Below the pieces are notes generated by a model, which was not told where the DNA came from, made no database searches, and saw nothing but the letters and a program-made list of their open reading frames with translations. Positions 53,017 to 61,618 of a DNA stretch of 64,000 nt are shown in pieces. This DNA comes from Candidatus Undinarchaeales archaeon (lineage in GTDB: Archaea; SpSt-1190; JASMDC01). Numbering within the stretch: position 1 is the first letter of the stretch; each line of letters begins with the position of its first letter. The DNA is taken from positions 1 to 64,000 of the forward strand of contig JASMDC010000015.1 of NCBI GenBank assembly GCA_030753015.1, read 5' to 3'. The translations under genes and the position numbers were made by a program.

Positions 53017-54822
53017 ATGGCACCACGGATCCGACAAGGTCAAGTTAATAAAAAAATACAATTTCAAAAGAGGATCCAAGGTGATGAGAATTCTAGTCCG
53101 GTGAAAGGCACCGATCATTATGTAGTCGCTCTGTTCTTTGTGTTATCACTGGTCTTTGTCGGGCCCATTCTTAAGGGGCTGTACATGTATGGTATTCTCG
53201 ACTGGGATCAACATTTCTTCTATCACGCGGTCCCAAGGGCCACCATCATCGAACATCACCAGTTCCCATTATGGAATCCGTACCATTGTGGTGGCAACAT
53301 CCTTCTTGCCAATCCCCAATCATCCTTCTTGTCCCCGACATTCATCTTCGTCCTCCTTTTCGATGTGATACCGGGATTGAAAGTGAGGATCCTGATCCAG
53401 TACATGATCGGGTTGTACGGGATGTATATCCTGGCCCGATCGTTGGGTATGACCACTAATGGCAGCCTGTTATCCTCGAGCGTCTTTATGCTCAACGGAG
53501 CGTACGCATCCAACATCGTGGTCGGCCATACCACTTTTCTTCCTGTGGTGTATATCCCCTGGGCCTTTCATTACTTACTGAGAGGGATCGAGGACATCAG
53601 GTACATCCCTCTGTCCTCGATCGTCCTTTCCATCATGATCTTTGAGGGAGGTGTCTTTCCTTTCGTGTTCACATGCCTGTTCATGGGTGCGTTCTCGTTC
53701 TTCAAGGCGCTGCAACTCAAGAAGATAGCTCCTGCAGGAGCATTCGTCCTTGTCCTCTTTCTTACCTTCCTGCTAGCTTCCATCAAATTCCTTCCCCTTA
53801 TCGAGTTCACTTCTATGAATCCATTATCAAGGGACGTCGGTAGGGGGTATACTGTTGAGATACTGGTCAACGCACTGACCAATCCCGACCTCAACACCGT
53901 CGATCTCAATTTGAAAGTATCGGACGACCAAGTAAATTACTGGATAGAATATTATGCGTATGTCGGCGCACTACCTTTGATACTCGGTATCTTTGGCGCA
54001 TGCGTGATGCTGGGCTCAAGGTGGCCATTATTATTGACCACAGTTCTGTTCCTCATCCTCTCCTTTGGCTCGAACGAGACGCTGGATCTCTGGGGCATGA
54101 TCCATCCCTTGCCCATCTTGAGCAGCTTCCAGGTACCCAGCAGATGTATGATGATGGTCGTCTTTTCTCTGGCTCTCTACTCCGGCTGGGCGCTTTCTTG
54201 GTTAGAGGGGTACGGGGCCCATATGTTGGTGACGTGGGGAGTGCTGGTCTTTGTCATCATGGATCTGGTGCTCGTTAACGGCGCTTTGTTCGAACTGGGG
54301 TTCATTCGATATCCTCCTGCGATCCTTGGTCGTCGTAGTGATACCCTCGTTCAATGGAAGGGATGGGGACATTATGATTATTTCTTGATGAACAAAGGCC
54401 TGGTCAACTGCTATGAACGGACGCATCTCCCGATACGTGCACTTCCAGCTCAGGACGAGCAGTATAGAGGAGAGGTCTACTACAACGGGTCCATCGGGAG
54501 ACCGGAAGTCATCAGTATAACCCCGAACGAGCTACGTTACCGCGTGTCCGTCGATCGACCCACCAGACTGGTGGTCAATCAGAACTATGATCCCGGCTGG
54601 TATAGCACGGGACATGATGTGGTATCTCATGATGGATTGATATCGATCGACCTCGATCCGGATGATGAGATCGTGACCCTCTCATATCTACCGCGCTCCT
54701 TCCTCCTTGGCCAGCTGCTCTCGTTCCTTGGTCTCGTTCTTGCAGCCCTTGTGTATTATGATAGACTTCCCAATGGGGGGCTGGTGCTCGCCTCCAACGG
54801 CAGGCTCAACGACGGGATGTAG
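53017..54822 (+). CDS. YfhO-like membrane protein
   Basis: 601 residues. About 12 predicted membrane segments, with the N-terminal signature ILDWDQHFFYHAVPRATIIEHHQFPLWNPYHCGGNILLANPQSSFLSP (external loop with Asp-x-x-x-x-x and WNP) as in YfhO-type GT-C proteins. The C-terminal soluble domain includes VVNQNYDPGWYS. Such proteins transfer or modify sugars on polymers. Lower GC than the neighbouring genes, so transfer is possible. cctatttaatt is the likely TATA. Confidence 0.8.
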   Translation: MAPRIRQGQVNKKIQFQKRIQGDENSSPVKGTDHYVVALFFVLSLVFVGPILKGLYMYGILDWDQHFFYHAVPRATIIEHHQFPLWNPYHCGGNILLANPQSSFLSPTFIFVLLFDVIPGLKVRILIQYMIGLYGMYILARSLGMTTNGSLLSSSVFMLNGAYASNIVVGHTTFLPVVYIPWAFHYLLRGIEDIRYIPLSSIVLSIMIFEGGVFPFVFTCLFMGAFSFFKALQLKKIAPAGAFVLVLFLTFLLASIKFLPLIEFTSMNPLSRDVGRGYTVEILVNALTNPDLNTVDLNLKVSDDQVNYWIEYYAYVGALPLILGIFGACVMLGSRWPLLLTTVLFLILSFGSNETLDLWGMIHPLPILSSFQVPSRCMMMVVFSLALYSGWALSWLEGYGAHMLVTWGVLVFVIMDLVLVNGALFELGFIRYPPAILGRRSDTLVQWKGWGHYDYFLMNKGLVNCYERTHLPIRALPAQDEQYRGEVYYNGSIGRPEVISITPNELRYRVSVDRPTRLVVNQNYDPGWYSTGHDVVSHDGLISIDLDPDDEIVTLSYLPRSFLLGQLLSFLGLVLAALVYYDRLPNGGLVLASNGRLNDGM

Positions 54823-54958
54823 GCGCTTGAGCGACAGCAACTTACCGCAACGATCCGGGGGCTGCTGAGCTCTCCTCTCGTTCCCGAGGATGCCCCGGCC
54901 CAAGGGAAGCTATAAAACGTGAGTGAGGAAGCCGCGAGCATAGATCGGTGGTGTAACC

Positions 54959-55564
54959 GTGGAGATAGAATACGAAGGCGTCATCAGAACGGACGACATG
55001 ATCCTCTTGGGAGTGCGACAGAAGGGTACCGGCCCCTACGAGACACAGATGACCGTCCCCGGGATGACATACGACCAAAAGACCGATAAGGCCCTGGTCT
55101 CGATCGGTTCCAGGACCGACGACGGTGAGAGCGTTACGGGCATCATCCCCCAGCTCACCGGTCCCCTCGAGGGCTATGACCATGTCTCCATCGACCAGAC
55201 CGTGGAGCTCGCATCGTACCATCCCGCCACCGGGCACATGGTCGGTCCCATGTACTGCTCGCTTGACGTGGAGACCGATCTGGCTGCGTCAGGGAATGGG
55301 GACGGATACGTCGCTCTCGCCCGGGAGCCTGCTCAGATGGATACCGTTCTCCAGGCGCTCACCATGGAGGGCATCATCCCCGACGATGTCGTCACCGCAT
55401 ATGGCACGCTCATGGACGATCCCACCGAGGGCAACTACCTGAAGCTGCTCCACCAGATCGAGGTCAACAAGGATGACATCGCCCTAGCACGTCTCCACAT
55501 AGAGTGGTACATAGATGATGGGGACATCACGGACCTTGGCTTCGCACCCGGAGACCTCTCCTAG
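54959..55564 (+). CDS. Hypothetical acidic protein
   Basis: 201 residues starting at GTG 54959; gctataaaacg lies about 45 nt upstream. Acidic, soluble, with several GD and ED turns, few basic residues and one cysteine. The end has helices with IEVNKDDIALARLHIEWYIDDGD. No family recognised. Confidence 0.55.
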   Translation: MEIEYEGVIRTDDMILLGVRQKGTGPYETQMTVPGMTYDQKTDKALVSIGSRTDDGESVTGIIPQLTGPLEGYDHVSIDQTVELASYHPATGHMVGPMYCSLDVETDLAASGNGDGYVALAREPAQMDTVLQALTMEGIIPDDVVTAYGTLMDDPTEGNYLKLLHQIEVNKDDIALARLHIEWYIDDGDITDLGFAPGDLS

Positions 55565-55688
55565 GTCCGCTTTGAGCATAGGATCTGTTGCCCGTGCATC
55601 GGAAGTCTGACAAGATCATCGGCGTCAACGTCCTGGCCCCGGGGCGTCCGACCTGGTACACGAGGGTGCCATTATGGATTCGTGATAC

Positions 55689-55762
55689 GAGTGCGCCGGT
55701 CGGGAACAAAGCCCACATTCAGGGGCAAATGAGAACGGGAACGGTCGCGGGGGGGCGCACTC
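55689..55762 (+). repeat. Repeat R2 copy A within a 74-bp element with 9-bp terminal inverted repeats
   Basis: GTGCGCCGGTCGGGA (55691-55705) is the R2 core. Here the element begins GAGTGCGCC and ends GGCGCACTC, a perfect 9-bp inverted repeat. It lies in the 277-bp gap upstream of the DUF234 ATPase gene; the remaining part holds that gene's TATA box. Confidence 0.6.
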
Positions 55763-55841
55763 CGCTGGACCTTGACCAACGGGCCCCGGGCATTCGATCG
55801 ATGGAATATGCATATATACTATAACCACCATTATACTAACT

Positions 55842-57074
55842 ATGATTATTGTTAGGGGGGAGGCAGAGGAGATCAAGAAGATACACAAGTGGTTGCTCGT
55901 GTACGGAAGGCGGAAGACGGGCAAGACCTTCCTCCTCAGGAACCTCACGGACTACGACGAGTACTACTTCGTGAAAAGGGACAGGGGGATACTCACCGAC
56001 TCAGGTGCCCTCTCGTACGAGACCTTCCTGGAGCTGTTCAAGCGCCAGCTCAACGACGGAGGGACGGTGATCGTGGACGAGTTCCACCGCCTGGGCGAAG
56101 GGTTCCAGGATATCCTCCACTTCCTTCCGAAGAAGGGGAAAGTGATACTCGTATCGTCCACGCTGCACCTATCGAGGAAGCTGGTGGGATCGCACTCCCC
56201 CCTGCTCGGTGTGGTCGCCGAGTTCCAAATGCCGCTCCTGCGACTCTTCGACGTGCTGAGCTCCCTGCACGGTGATGGTCTCTCCAAGAAGGAGCTCGTC
56301 GAGACTGCCGTGCTCCTGCGCGAGCCCATAACCATCGACCATTACACACCTGGCGAGGGAGCTGTATCCACGTTCACGAGGGTGATGACGAGCACGAAGT
56401 ACCTCGTACCGGCGCTCATCGGCGAGATATTCACAGAGGAGGACCGCTCCCTCTCAGCGGTCTACGAGGGCGTCCTGCGTGCTATAGCCGGCGGGAAGTG
56501 CGTATCGAGCGAGATATCGAGCTTCCTCTTCTCGCACGGACTGATCAAGAAGGACGATCCCAGCCTCCTCCAGCAGTACCTCAACAATCTCGTGTCGTTC
56601 GGCCTCCTGAAGCGGTTGAAGGTGTACAACAAGCGGCGTTACGTCTACATGCATACCTCGCCGCTGGTCTATCTCTACTTCTACGCTGACGAGAAGTACA
56701 ACCTCTCCGAGATCGAGGCTGGACCCGAGGTGATCTCCCGCATCATCGCCGAGCTCTATCCGCGCATCATCGAGGGAGCGGTGCGCGAGCTCTTGGCCGA
56801 GCACTTCGGGCTGGTGGAGTCCGTCGTCCGGGAGAAGGATTTTGACATCGACGCCTACCTGCTGCGGTTCAAGACGCCCGAAGTGGCCGTGGAGGTCAAG
56901 TGGAAGGACAAGGTCTCATCCAAGGACGTGCGCAAGGCCGAGGATACCCTGTCACGCGTCGAAGCGAAGCGCAGGATCCTGTTCGTCCCGGACAAGAAAA
57001 AGGTCGAGTGCGGGAGCGACCTCGAGATCATGGACGTAGGCGACGTGCTGCAGGGACGTGCTTCTGCGGAGTAG
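55842..57074 (+). CDS. DUF234-type archaeal ATPase
   Basis: 410 residues. P-loop GRRKTGKTFLLRNL at 22-35 and Walker B TVIVDEFHRLG at about 77-87. A winged-helix segment follows (about 205-265), and the C-terminal DUF234 nuclease-like domain has FDIDAYLLRFKTPEVAVEVKWKDK, the D-x(n)-E-x-K arrangement of PD-(D/E)xK folds. Role unknown in this family. TATA catatatact about 25 nt before the ATG supports a leaderless start. It stands alone between R2 copies A and B. Confidence 0.9.
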   Translation: MIIVRGEAEEIKKIHKWLLVYGRRKTGKTFLLRNLTDYDEYYFVKRDRGILTDSGALSYETFLELFKRQLNDGGTVIVDEFHRLGEGFQDILHFLPKKGKVILVSSTLHLSRKLVGSHSPLLGVVAEFQMPLLRLFDVLSSLHGDGLSKKELVETAVLLREPITIDHYTPGEGAVSTFTRVMTSTKYLVPALIGEIFTEEDRSLSAVYEGVLRAIAGGKCVSSEISSFLFSHGLIKKDDPSLLQQYLNNLVSFGLLKRLKVYNKRRYVYMHTSPLVYLYFYADEKYNLSEIEAGPEVISRIIAELYPRIIEGAVRELLAEHFGLVESVVREKDFDIDAYLLRFKTPEVAVEVKWKDKVSSKDVRKAEDTLSRVEAKRRILFVPDKKKVECGSDLEIMDVGDVLQGRASAE

Positions 57075-57087
57075 ATTCATAACAAAA

Positions 57088-57104
57088 GTGCGCCGGTAGG
57101 GACC
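57088..57104 (+). repeat. Repeat R2 copy B
   Basis: GTGCGCCGGTAGGGACC, one mismatch to the core, then a CATCAGGGGCA segment shared with copy A. It lies 14 bp after the ATPase stop. Downstream, CATACGC...GCGTATG forms a 7-bp hairpin. Confidence 0.65.
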
Positions 57105-57251
57105 CGAGCGCGCATCAGGGGCACTCATCCTGTGCATACGCACGTAGAACAAGCGTATGGACTATGATCGGAACAGATATCGCCCGAGCGGACCTGTCGG
57201 AGATATACTTTTATTGACTTGGTTCGATCCACCGTACAGAGCGTGATTACC

Positions 57252-58667
57252 ATGGTATCCCCGTCCACCAAGATCGGCGACCTCATCGAGGAGCATCCCT
57301 TCCTTGTCGACTTCCTGCCCACCCTCTCTCCCCGGTACGAGGCCTTGCGCAGCCCCACCATGCGAGCCACTATGGGAAAGGTGGCCACCGTAGAGATGGC
57401 CGCCAAGATGGGAGGACTGGAGGTGGACGAGCTTGTCACCGCCATCGAGAGCGAGATCGCCCGACACGTCGAGGGCGACGCGTCCGCCCCGACCGAAGAG
57501 GAGCTTGCGCGACGCAAGGAGGTCCTCAAGGGCATCATCCGCGACATCCACGCGGGCGCCGACATCGAGGAGCTTAAGGTCCGGTTCGCCTCCCTCATCA
57601 AGGGCGTGGGCCCTGCTGAGATCTCGGCCGTGGAGCAGGCGCTCATCGCCGATGGCATGCCCGCAGAGGAGATCAAGCGCCTGTGCGACGTCCACGTGGA
57701 GGTGTTCAAGAGCTCGCTCGAGATGAAGAAGCCACCATCCACCCCGCCAGGCCACCCGGTCCACACCTACATGCAGGAGAACCAGGCAAGTGCCGACATC
57801 ATGCGCAAGATCGTAGATCGATTGGAGGGCCTGGAGGACGCGCTACCCGAGGTCAAGGGCCTTCTCGACGAGCTGGCCAAGATCGACATCCACTACACCC
57901 GAAAGGAGAACCAGCTCTTCCCCGCCCTCGAGCGCCACGGTATCACGGGGCCCTCGCAGGTCATGTGGGCCATCCACGACGATATCAGGGCGCTGGTGAA
58001 ACAGGTGCGGGAGGCACTGGATGGCGAGGACGTCGCAAGCGCCGCCACCCTCCTCCGGGACCTTGTTGGGACCATCGGCGACATGGTCTACAAGGAGGAG
58101 CACATCCTCTACCCGGCTGCGCTGGAAGCCCTGACGGAGGAGGACTGGGTGCGCGTGCGGCAGGGCGAGGAGGAGATCGGGTACGCATGGGTGACACCTG
58201 CGGCCCCCTGGCCACCCGAGGGGACCGAGGTAGCGGTCTCTTCTGAAGGGACCTCGGCCCTCTCCATGGACACCGGGGCGCTCACCCACGAGCAGCTCAA
58301 CCTCCTGCTCAAGCACCTTCCCTTCGACGTGACCTTCGTGAGCGAGAACGACGAGGTGCTGTACTACTCGGACACTCCAGAGCGGATCTTCCCCCGGTCG
58401 GCAGGGGTCATCGGGCGAAAGGTGCAGAACTGCCACCCGCCCAAGAGCGTCCACGCAGTCACTCGCATCCTGGACGAGTTCAGGGCCGGGACGCGGGACG
58501 TCGCCGAGTTCTGGATCCATCTCCACGGAAAGTTCCTCTACATCCGGTACTTCGCCGTGCGCGACGGTAAGGGCACCTATCGCGGATGCCTCGAGGTCAT
58601 GCAGGAGATATCCCGCATCTCCAAACTCGAAGGGGACAAGCGGCTGCTGGACGACAGCACTGCCTAG
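57252..58667 (+). CDS. DUF1858-DUF438-hemerythrin-PAS protein
   Basis: 471 residues from ATG 57252. Domains in order: DUF1858 (about 1-60; TKIGDLIEEHPFLVDFL), DUF438 (about 85-155; RRKEVLKGIIRDIHAGADIEELKVRF), hemerythrin-like (about 163-305; HPVHTYMQEN, HYTRKENQLFPALERHGI, AIHDDIRAL, KEEHILYPAAL), then PAS_10 (about 345-455; PFDVTFVSENDEVLYYSDTPERIFPRSAGVIGRKVQNCHPP). The di-iron and PAS modules suggest sensing of redox or nitric oxide. It lacks a transmitter domain. It stands alone between R2 copies B and C. Confidence 0.85.
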   Translation: MVSPSTKIGDLIEEHPFLVDFLPTLSPRYEALRSPTMRATMGKVATVEMAAKMGGLEVDELVTAIESEIARHVEGDASAPTEEELARRKEVLKGIIRDIHAGADIEELKVRFASLIKGVGPAEISAVEQALIADGMPAEEIKRLCDVHVEVFKSSLEMKKPPSTPPGHPVHTYMQENQASADIMRKIVDRLEGLEDALPEVKGLLDELAKIDIHYTRKENQLFPALERHGITGPSQVMWAIHDDIRALVKQVREALDGEDVASAATLLRDLVGTIGDMVYKEEHILYPAALEALTEEDWVRVRQGEEEIGYAWVTPAAPWPPEGTEVAVSSEGTSALSMDTGALTHEQLNLLLKHLPFDVTFVSENDEVLYYSDTPERIFPRSAGVIGRKVQNCHPPKSVHAVTRILDEFRAGTRDVAEFWIHLHGKFLYIRYFAVRDGKGTYRGCLEVMQEISRISKLEGDKRLLDDSTA

Positions 58668-58701
58668 GACGGAAGGTACCAGAGACGTTTCGCAAGAGAC
58701 A

Positions 58702-58790
58702 GGTGCGCCGGTCGGGACCCGTTCTCGTGTACGAACAGGCACAGAACGCCAGATGACCTTTTGGGACATCCTTAAAAGATCGGACCGCAG
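58702..58790 (+). repeat. Repeat R2 copy C, extended form
   Basis: GGTGCGCCGGTCGGGACC followed by a longer block shared with copy E: GAACGCCAGATGACC, TTTGGGA and TTAAAAGA..GGACC. Located 35 bp after the hemerythrin-PAS gene. The 259-bp gap holds no gene. Confidence 0.7.
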
Positions 58791-58926
58791 AGGCCTTCAA
58801 GTATGTCGAGAAAGGGCACAAGAAGGGAAGTGTCGTTATGACCGTGGTGGATGATGACAAGGGATCATAGGTACGTAATTTAGTTTCATGGCACTTAATA
58901 GCCAACAAGCGACATAGCTCACATGG

Positions 58927-59565
58927 GTGAACAAAACGGATGAACTATCTGCAAGATGCAAGAACGAGATACACACCTTTTTCGGCCTGGCCGTCGTTAA
59001 TCTTGTGATCGCTGCATTGATCCTGGCCTTCGGGATATCTACAGGTGTCACGCGGCTCATGGCCTTTTCCAGGTCAGGAGAGATCGAACTGATGTCCCTA
59101 TTATTGATCGGTGCGGGCCTTGCTGCAGCAATTGCTGGACTGTATTGGCTGGTAAAGACCGCCGAGATCCTCGAAGGTGTCGAAAAGATCGACTCGGACT
59201 GGGAAAAGATCACACAACATGACGATCAGGAACAGGTCACGGGTGTTCTTGTTCAAATGATAGCTCATTATCGAAAGAACCAGCCGGTCATCGACAGAAT
59301 GACCGTTCTTGGACGGATAGTCGGGATCCTTTTCCTTGTTTCCGGATCTCTGAGCCTGCTGGATTCGGGAAGGACACTGCTTGCATCCGGCATGGTCAAT
59401 GAAGGCATGTTCCAGCTTGCAGGTGCCATAGCGGTATTTAGCGTTGGGATCGGAAGTCTTCTCATCGCAAGATACTTCGAACGGTATTCCGGGATCTGGG
59501 TCGTCCGACTAAAGGAAGAAGATAACATCCAGGAAGCGCTCACCGAACTGTTGGAGGCCAGCTAA
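58927..59565 (+). CDS. Membrane protein with four helices
   Basis: 212 residues from GTG 58927. Four hydrophobic segments (about 18-40, 57-78, 130-148, 160-180) in two pairs separated by a charged loop (ILEGVEKIDSDWEKITQHDDQ). Soluble C-terminal part. No family recognised. The end is 1 bp from the winged-helix gene start, so an operon. It lies between R2 copies C and D. Confidence 0.65.
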   Translation: MNKTDELSARCKNEIHTFFGLAVVNLVIAALILAFGISTGVTRLMAFSRSGEIELMSLLLIGAGLAAAIAGLYWLVKTAEILEGVEKIDSDWEKITQHDDQEQVTGVLVQMIAHYRKNQPVIDRMTVLGRIVGILFLVSGSLSLLDSGRTLLASGMVNEGMFQLAGAIAVFSVGIGSLLIARYFERYSGIWVVRLKEEDNIQEALTELLEAS

Positions 59566-59566
59566 C

Positions 59567-59842
59567 GTGAAAGGGCGACGTACCAATTACGAGATCTATT
59601 GGGAGATCCTGGTCTTCTGCCGTGAACCCAGATCGTTCACCAGTATTATCAATCGTTGCGATCTGAACTCAAAGATCGGGCAGCAGCATATCCAGTTCCT
59701 CACGGACAAGAAGTTCCTTTCGATCGAGACCCTCGAGAAGAAGAGATCGTACACCACTACAGAACAAGCTCACGAATATATCAGCCTTTTTTCACAACTA
59801 TATCGAAAGATGTATGACAGTGCCCCGGAATTCAAACTGTGA
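59567..59842 (+). CDS. HTH_45-like winged-helix regulator
   Basis: 91 residues from GTG 59567. RTNYEIYWEILVFCREPRSFTSIINRCDLNSKIGQQHIQFLTDKKFLSIETLEKKRSYTTTEQAHEYISLF follows the HTH_45 archaeal winged-helix pattern. It is paired with the upstream membrane protein, so may regulate it or respond to it. Confidence 0.75.
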   Translation: MKGRRTNYEIYWEILVFCREPRSFTSIINRCDLNSKIGQQHIQFLTDKKFLSIETLEKKRSYTTTEQAHEYISLFSQLYRKMYDSAPEFKL

Positions 59843-59885
59843 ATGCTCGCTAAGGACCCGTTAGCATACGATCAACATGAGAATG

Positions 59886-59902
59886 GTGCGCCGGTCGGGG
59901 AC
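59886..59902 (+). repeat. Repeat R2 copy D
   Basis: GTGCGCCGGTCGGGGAC, core of R2 with one extra G. The next 15 bp contain a symmetric TATA-like AACCTTTATAGGTT, which may drive the non-coding region downstream. Confidence 0.65.
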
Positions 59903-59904
59903 AC

Positions 59905-60080
59905 AACCTTTATAGGTTCGTGAGGTCTCGCCATCCATTGTCCTAACGGACCTGTTGTGGGGACATTGCCGGCCTTCGCTGGATTGAACACCAGTGTCTC
60001 CACAACTGCTTTCCCCCATCCTTGCATATAATCCCACCAGCGAAGGCTGCGGATCGATAGAAGGGATGCCGATCCTACAA
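59905..60080 (+). ncRNA. Predicted structured RNA with pseudoknot
   Basis: Within the gene-free stretch 59843-60336 two long stems interlock: 59954-59965 pairs with 59995-60006 (12 bp, one G-U) and 59970-59982 pairs with 60037-60049 (13 bp, one G-U). The A-B-A'-B' order is an H-type pseudoknot, or two alternative hairpins. A further hairpin pairs GGATCG 60051-60056 with CGATCC 60070-60075. A TATA element at 59905-59918 lies about 30 bp before the GTCC-TAAC-GGAC hairpin. No long coding frame is convincing in either strand. The plus strand is assumed from the TATA position. Transcription is not shown. Confidence 0.5.
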
Positions 60081-60225
60081 GATTCCCTGCTGTTGAGCAA
60101 GATAACGAGGGGCGTCTCCAGTATCCCATATCCCCCTGTTCATCGATAGGACCTGCCTACGGGATGTGGATCGAACCCTTTGCCACCCACCGTATTTTCC
60201 TTGAGCGAACACCGAGAGAAGGGAT

Positions 60226-60310
60226 GGTGCGCCGGTCGGGACCTGGACCCGTTCTTTTTTCTGACAGGCCCTGAACGCCAGATGACCGTTTGGGATATTG
60301 TTAAAAGAAC
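60226..60310 (+). repeat. Repeat R2 copy E, extended form with promoter
   Basis: GGTGCGCCGGTCGGGACC at the start, then the block GAACGCCAGATGACC..TTTGGGA as in copy C. The end TTGTTAAAAGAACGGACC contains a TATA-like TTAAAA about 30 nt before the MDR-GNAT start codon. The repeat thus brings a promoter to the gene. Confidence 0.7.
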
Positions 60311-60336
60311 GGACCATCGACTCTGGACGGATGATC

Positions 60337-61068
60337 ATGAAAGCCATCCTGCACACAAGATACGGACCTGCCGACGAGCTTGAGCTCACAGAGGTCCCCA
60401 GACCGGTCCCCGGGGACAACGAGGTCTCGATCAAGGTGCATGCGACGGCAGTGACGACGGGCGACTGCAACGTCCGGAACCTCACGTTCGCGCCCAGAGA
60501 TTTCAAGATCCCTGTGCGGTTGTTCCTGGGGATAAGAACACCTCGGATCAAGATACTTGGGAACGAGGTGGCCGGAGTGATCGAGGCCGTCGGCAAGGAC
60601 GTCACGCGGTTCGCGGTCGGTGACAAGGTCTTCGGGACCCCCGGCGCTGCCATGGGCGCCCATGCCGAGTACCTGTGCATGCCCGAGGACGGAGTGCTGG
60701 CGATAAGACCTGACCCGATGAGCTGGGAGGAGGCCGAGGTAGTCATCGCCGAGCACGACGGTGCGCCCGTCGGGTTCGCCCTCTTCTTCCATAACTACTC
60801 GACGTTCCTGGGACGGCACGGCATCTACATCGAGGACCTGTACGTCCGGCCCGAGCATCGAGGGAAGGGGTGCGGGAAACAGCTGCTCGCCCATCTTGCC
60901 GACCTTGCCGTCGAGCGGGGGTGCGGGCGATTGGAGTGGTGGGTCCTCGACGTCAACCGGCCTGCCATCGACTTCTACGGGTCTCTGGGAGCGCAGGCGA
61001 TGGACGAGTGGACCGTGTACAGGCTGACCGGAAAGGAGCTGGGGCGGCTGGCCGCAGGCGGGCGGTGA
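60337..61068 (+). CDS. Chimeric protein: medium-chain dehydrogenase N-part fused to GNAT C-part
   Basis: 243 residues. Residues 1-131 are the N-terminal GroES-like half of a zinc-type alcohol dehydrogenase/quinone reductase (MKAILHTRYGPADELELTEVPRPVPGDNEV, GNEVAGVIEAVGKDVTRFAVGDKVFGTP). After SWEEAEV at about 132-139 the sequence is a GNAT acetyltransferase from its second strand (VIAEHDGAPVGFALFF) through the acetyl-CoA loop RPEHRGKGCGKQLL to the C-terminus. The Rossmann half of the dehydrogenase and the first third of the GNAT are missing. Both activities are probably lost; it looks like a recombination product. Confidence 0.75.
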   Translation: MKAILHTRYGPADELELTEVPRPVPGDNEVSIKVHATAVTTGDCNVRNLTFAPRDFKIPVRLFLGIRTPRIKILGNEVAGVIEAVGKDVTRFAVGDKVFGTPGAAMGAHAEYLCMPEDGVLAIRPDPMSWEEAEVVIAEHDGAPVGFALFFHNYSTFLGRHGIYIEDLYVRPEHRGKGCGKQLLAHLADLAVERGCGRLEWWVLDVNRPAIDFYGSLGAQAMDEWTVYRLTGKELGRLAAGGR

Positions 61069-61075
61069 GCAGTCG

Positions 61076-61549
61076 CTACGAGAAGCTGCCGTACACCGTG
61101 ATCGGCGTCGTCACGTTCTCGAACCCGCGGTCCTCCAGCGCTGCCGCCAGGTCGTGGAACGCCACCTCGTCCATCTTCGAGCTCCGGAACTCGACCGACA
61201 CGTTCACCTTGTCAGAACTGAAGGTGCCGCCGCGCTCGTACCGGATGGTGCCATGAGCGACCGTGTGGATGTAATGGTCGTCCGGGGGATCGGCCGGCTC
61301 GAACTTGAAGTTCATGTAGATGGGATCGCGCTCGTCGTGGCCGACCTCCAGGTCGAGGCCCAGGTCCTTGTTGGCCAGCTCGAGAGCGAACTCGGCGTCA
61401 CGGTAGCCCTTGTTGATCTCCTGCTCGTCCATGCCCTTGCCGAACAGGCCAAGGAACTTGCCTGCGTCCATGGTGAAGTCGGCGTACCCGTCGCCGTGGA
61501 TCATGTTGACGGCCTCGCCGCCGTACTCGGTGAGCGCGCAGTATCCCAT
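61076..61549 (-). CDS. Hypothetical soluble protein
   Basis: 157 residues. Acidic with beta-rich pattern (TIRYERGGTFSSDKVNVSVEFRSSKMDEVAFHDLAAALEDRGFENVTTPITVYG). TATA-like CTTAAATACC lies about 38 nt upstream of the ATG. No family recognised. It is convergent with the chimeric gene (7 bp). Confidence 0.6.
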   Translation of the reverse strand: MGYCALTEYGGEAVNMIHGDGYADFTMDAGKFLGLFGKGMDEQEINKGYRDAEFALELANKDLGLDLEVGHDERDPIYMNFKFEPADPPDDHYIHTVAHGTIRYERGGTFSSDKVNVSVEFRSSKMDEVAFHDLAAALEDRGFENVTTPITVYGSFS

Positions 61550-61618
61550 AAGATTACCGTCCTTACTGACCGCGCGCTGGATCCCGGTATTTAAGGTTTG
61601 CCCGGGGGTGACGGACGC

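Noticed and set aside
59861..60129. Two minus-strand open frames in the pseudoknot region
   Set aside because: No family similarity, they overlap each other, and both read through the R2 core and the paired stems; the RNA-structure explanation fits better.
55689..60240. R2 copies as functional tRNA genes
   Set aside because: Only the 3' acceptor-like strand is present; no matching 5' acceptor, anticodon or TTC-containing T-loop can be found next to any copy.
60752..60775. GGTGCGCCCGTCGGG inside the MDR-GNAT gene as a sixth R2 copy
   Set aside because: It encodes the conserved GNAT string DGAPVG and differs from the core; best explained as a coding coincidence.
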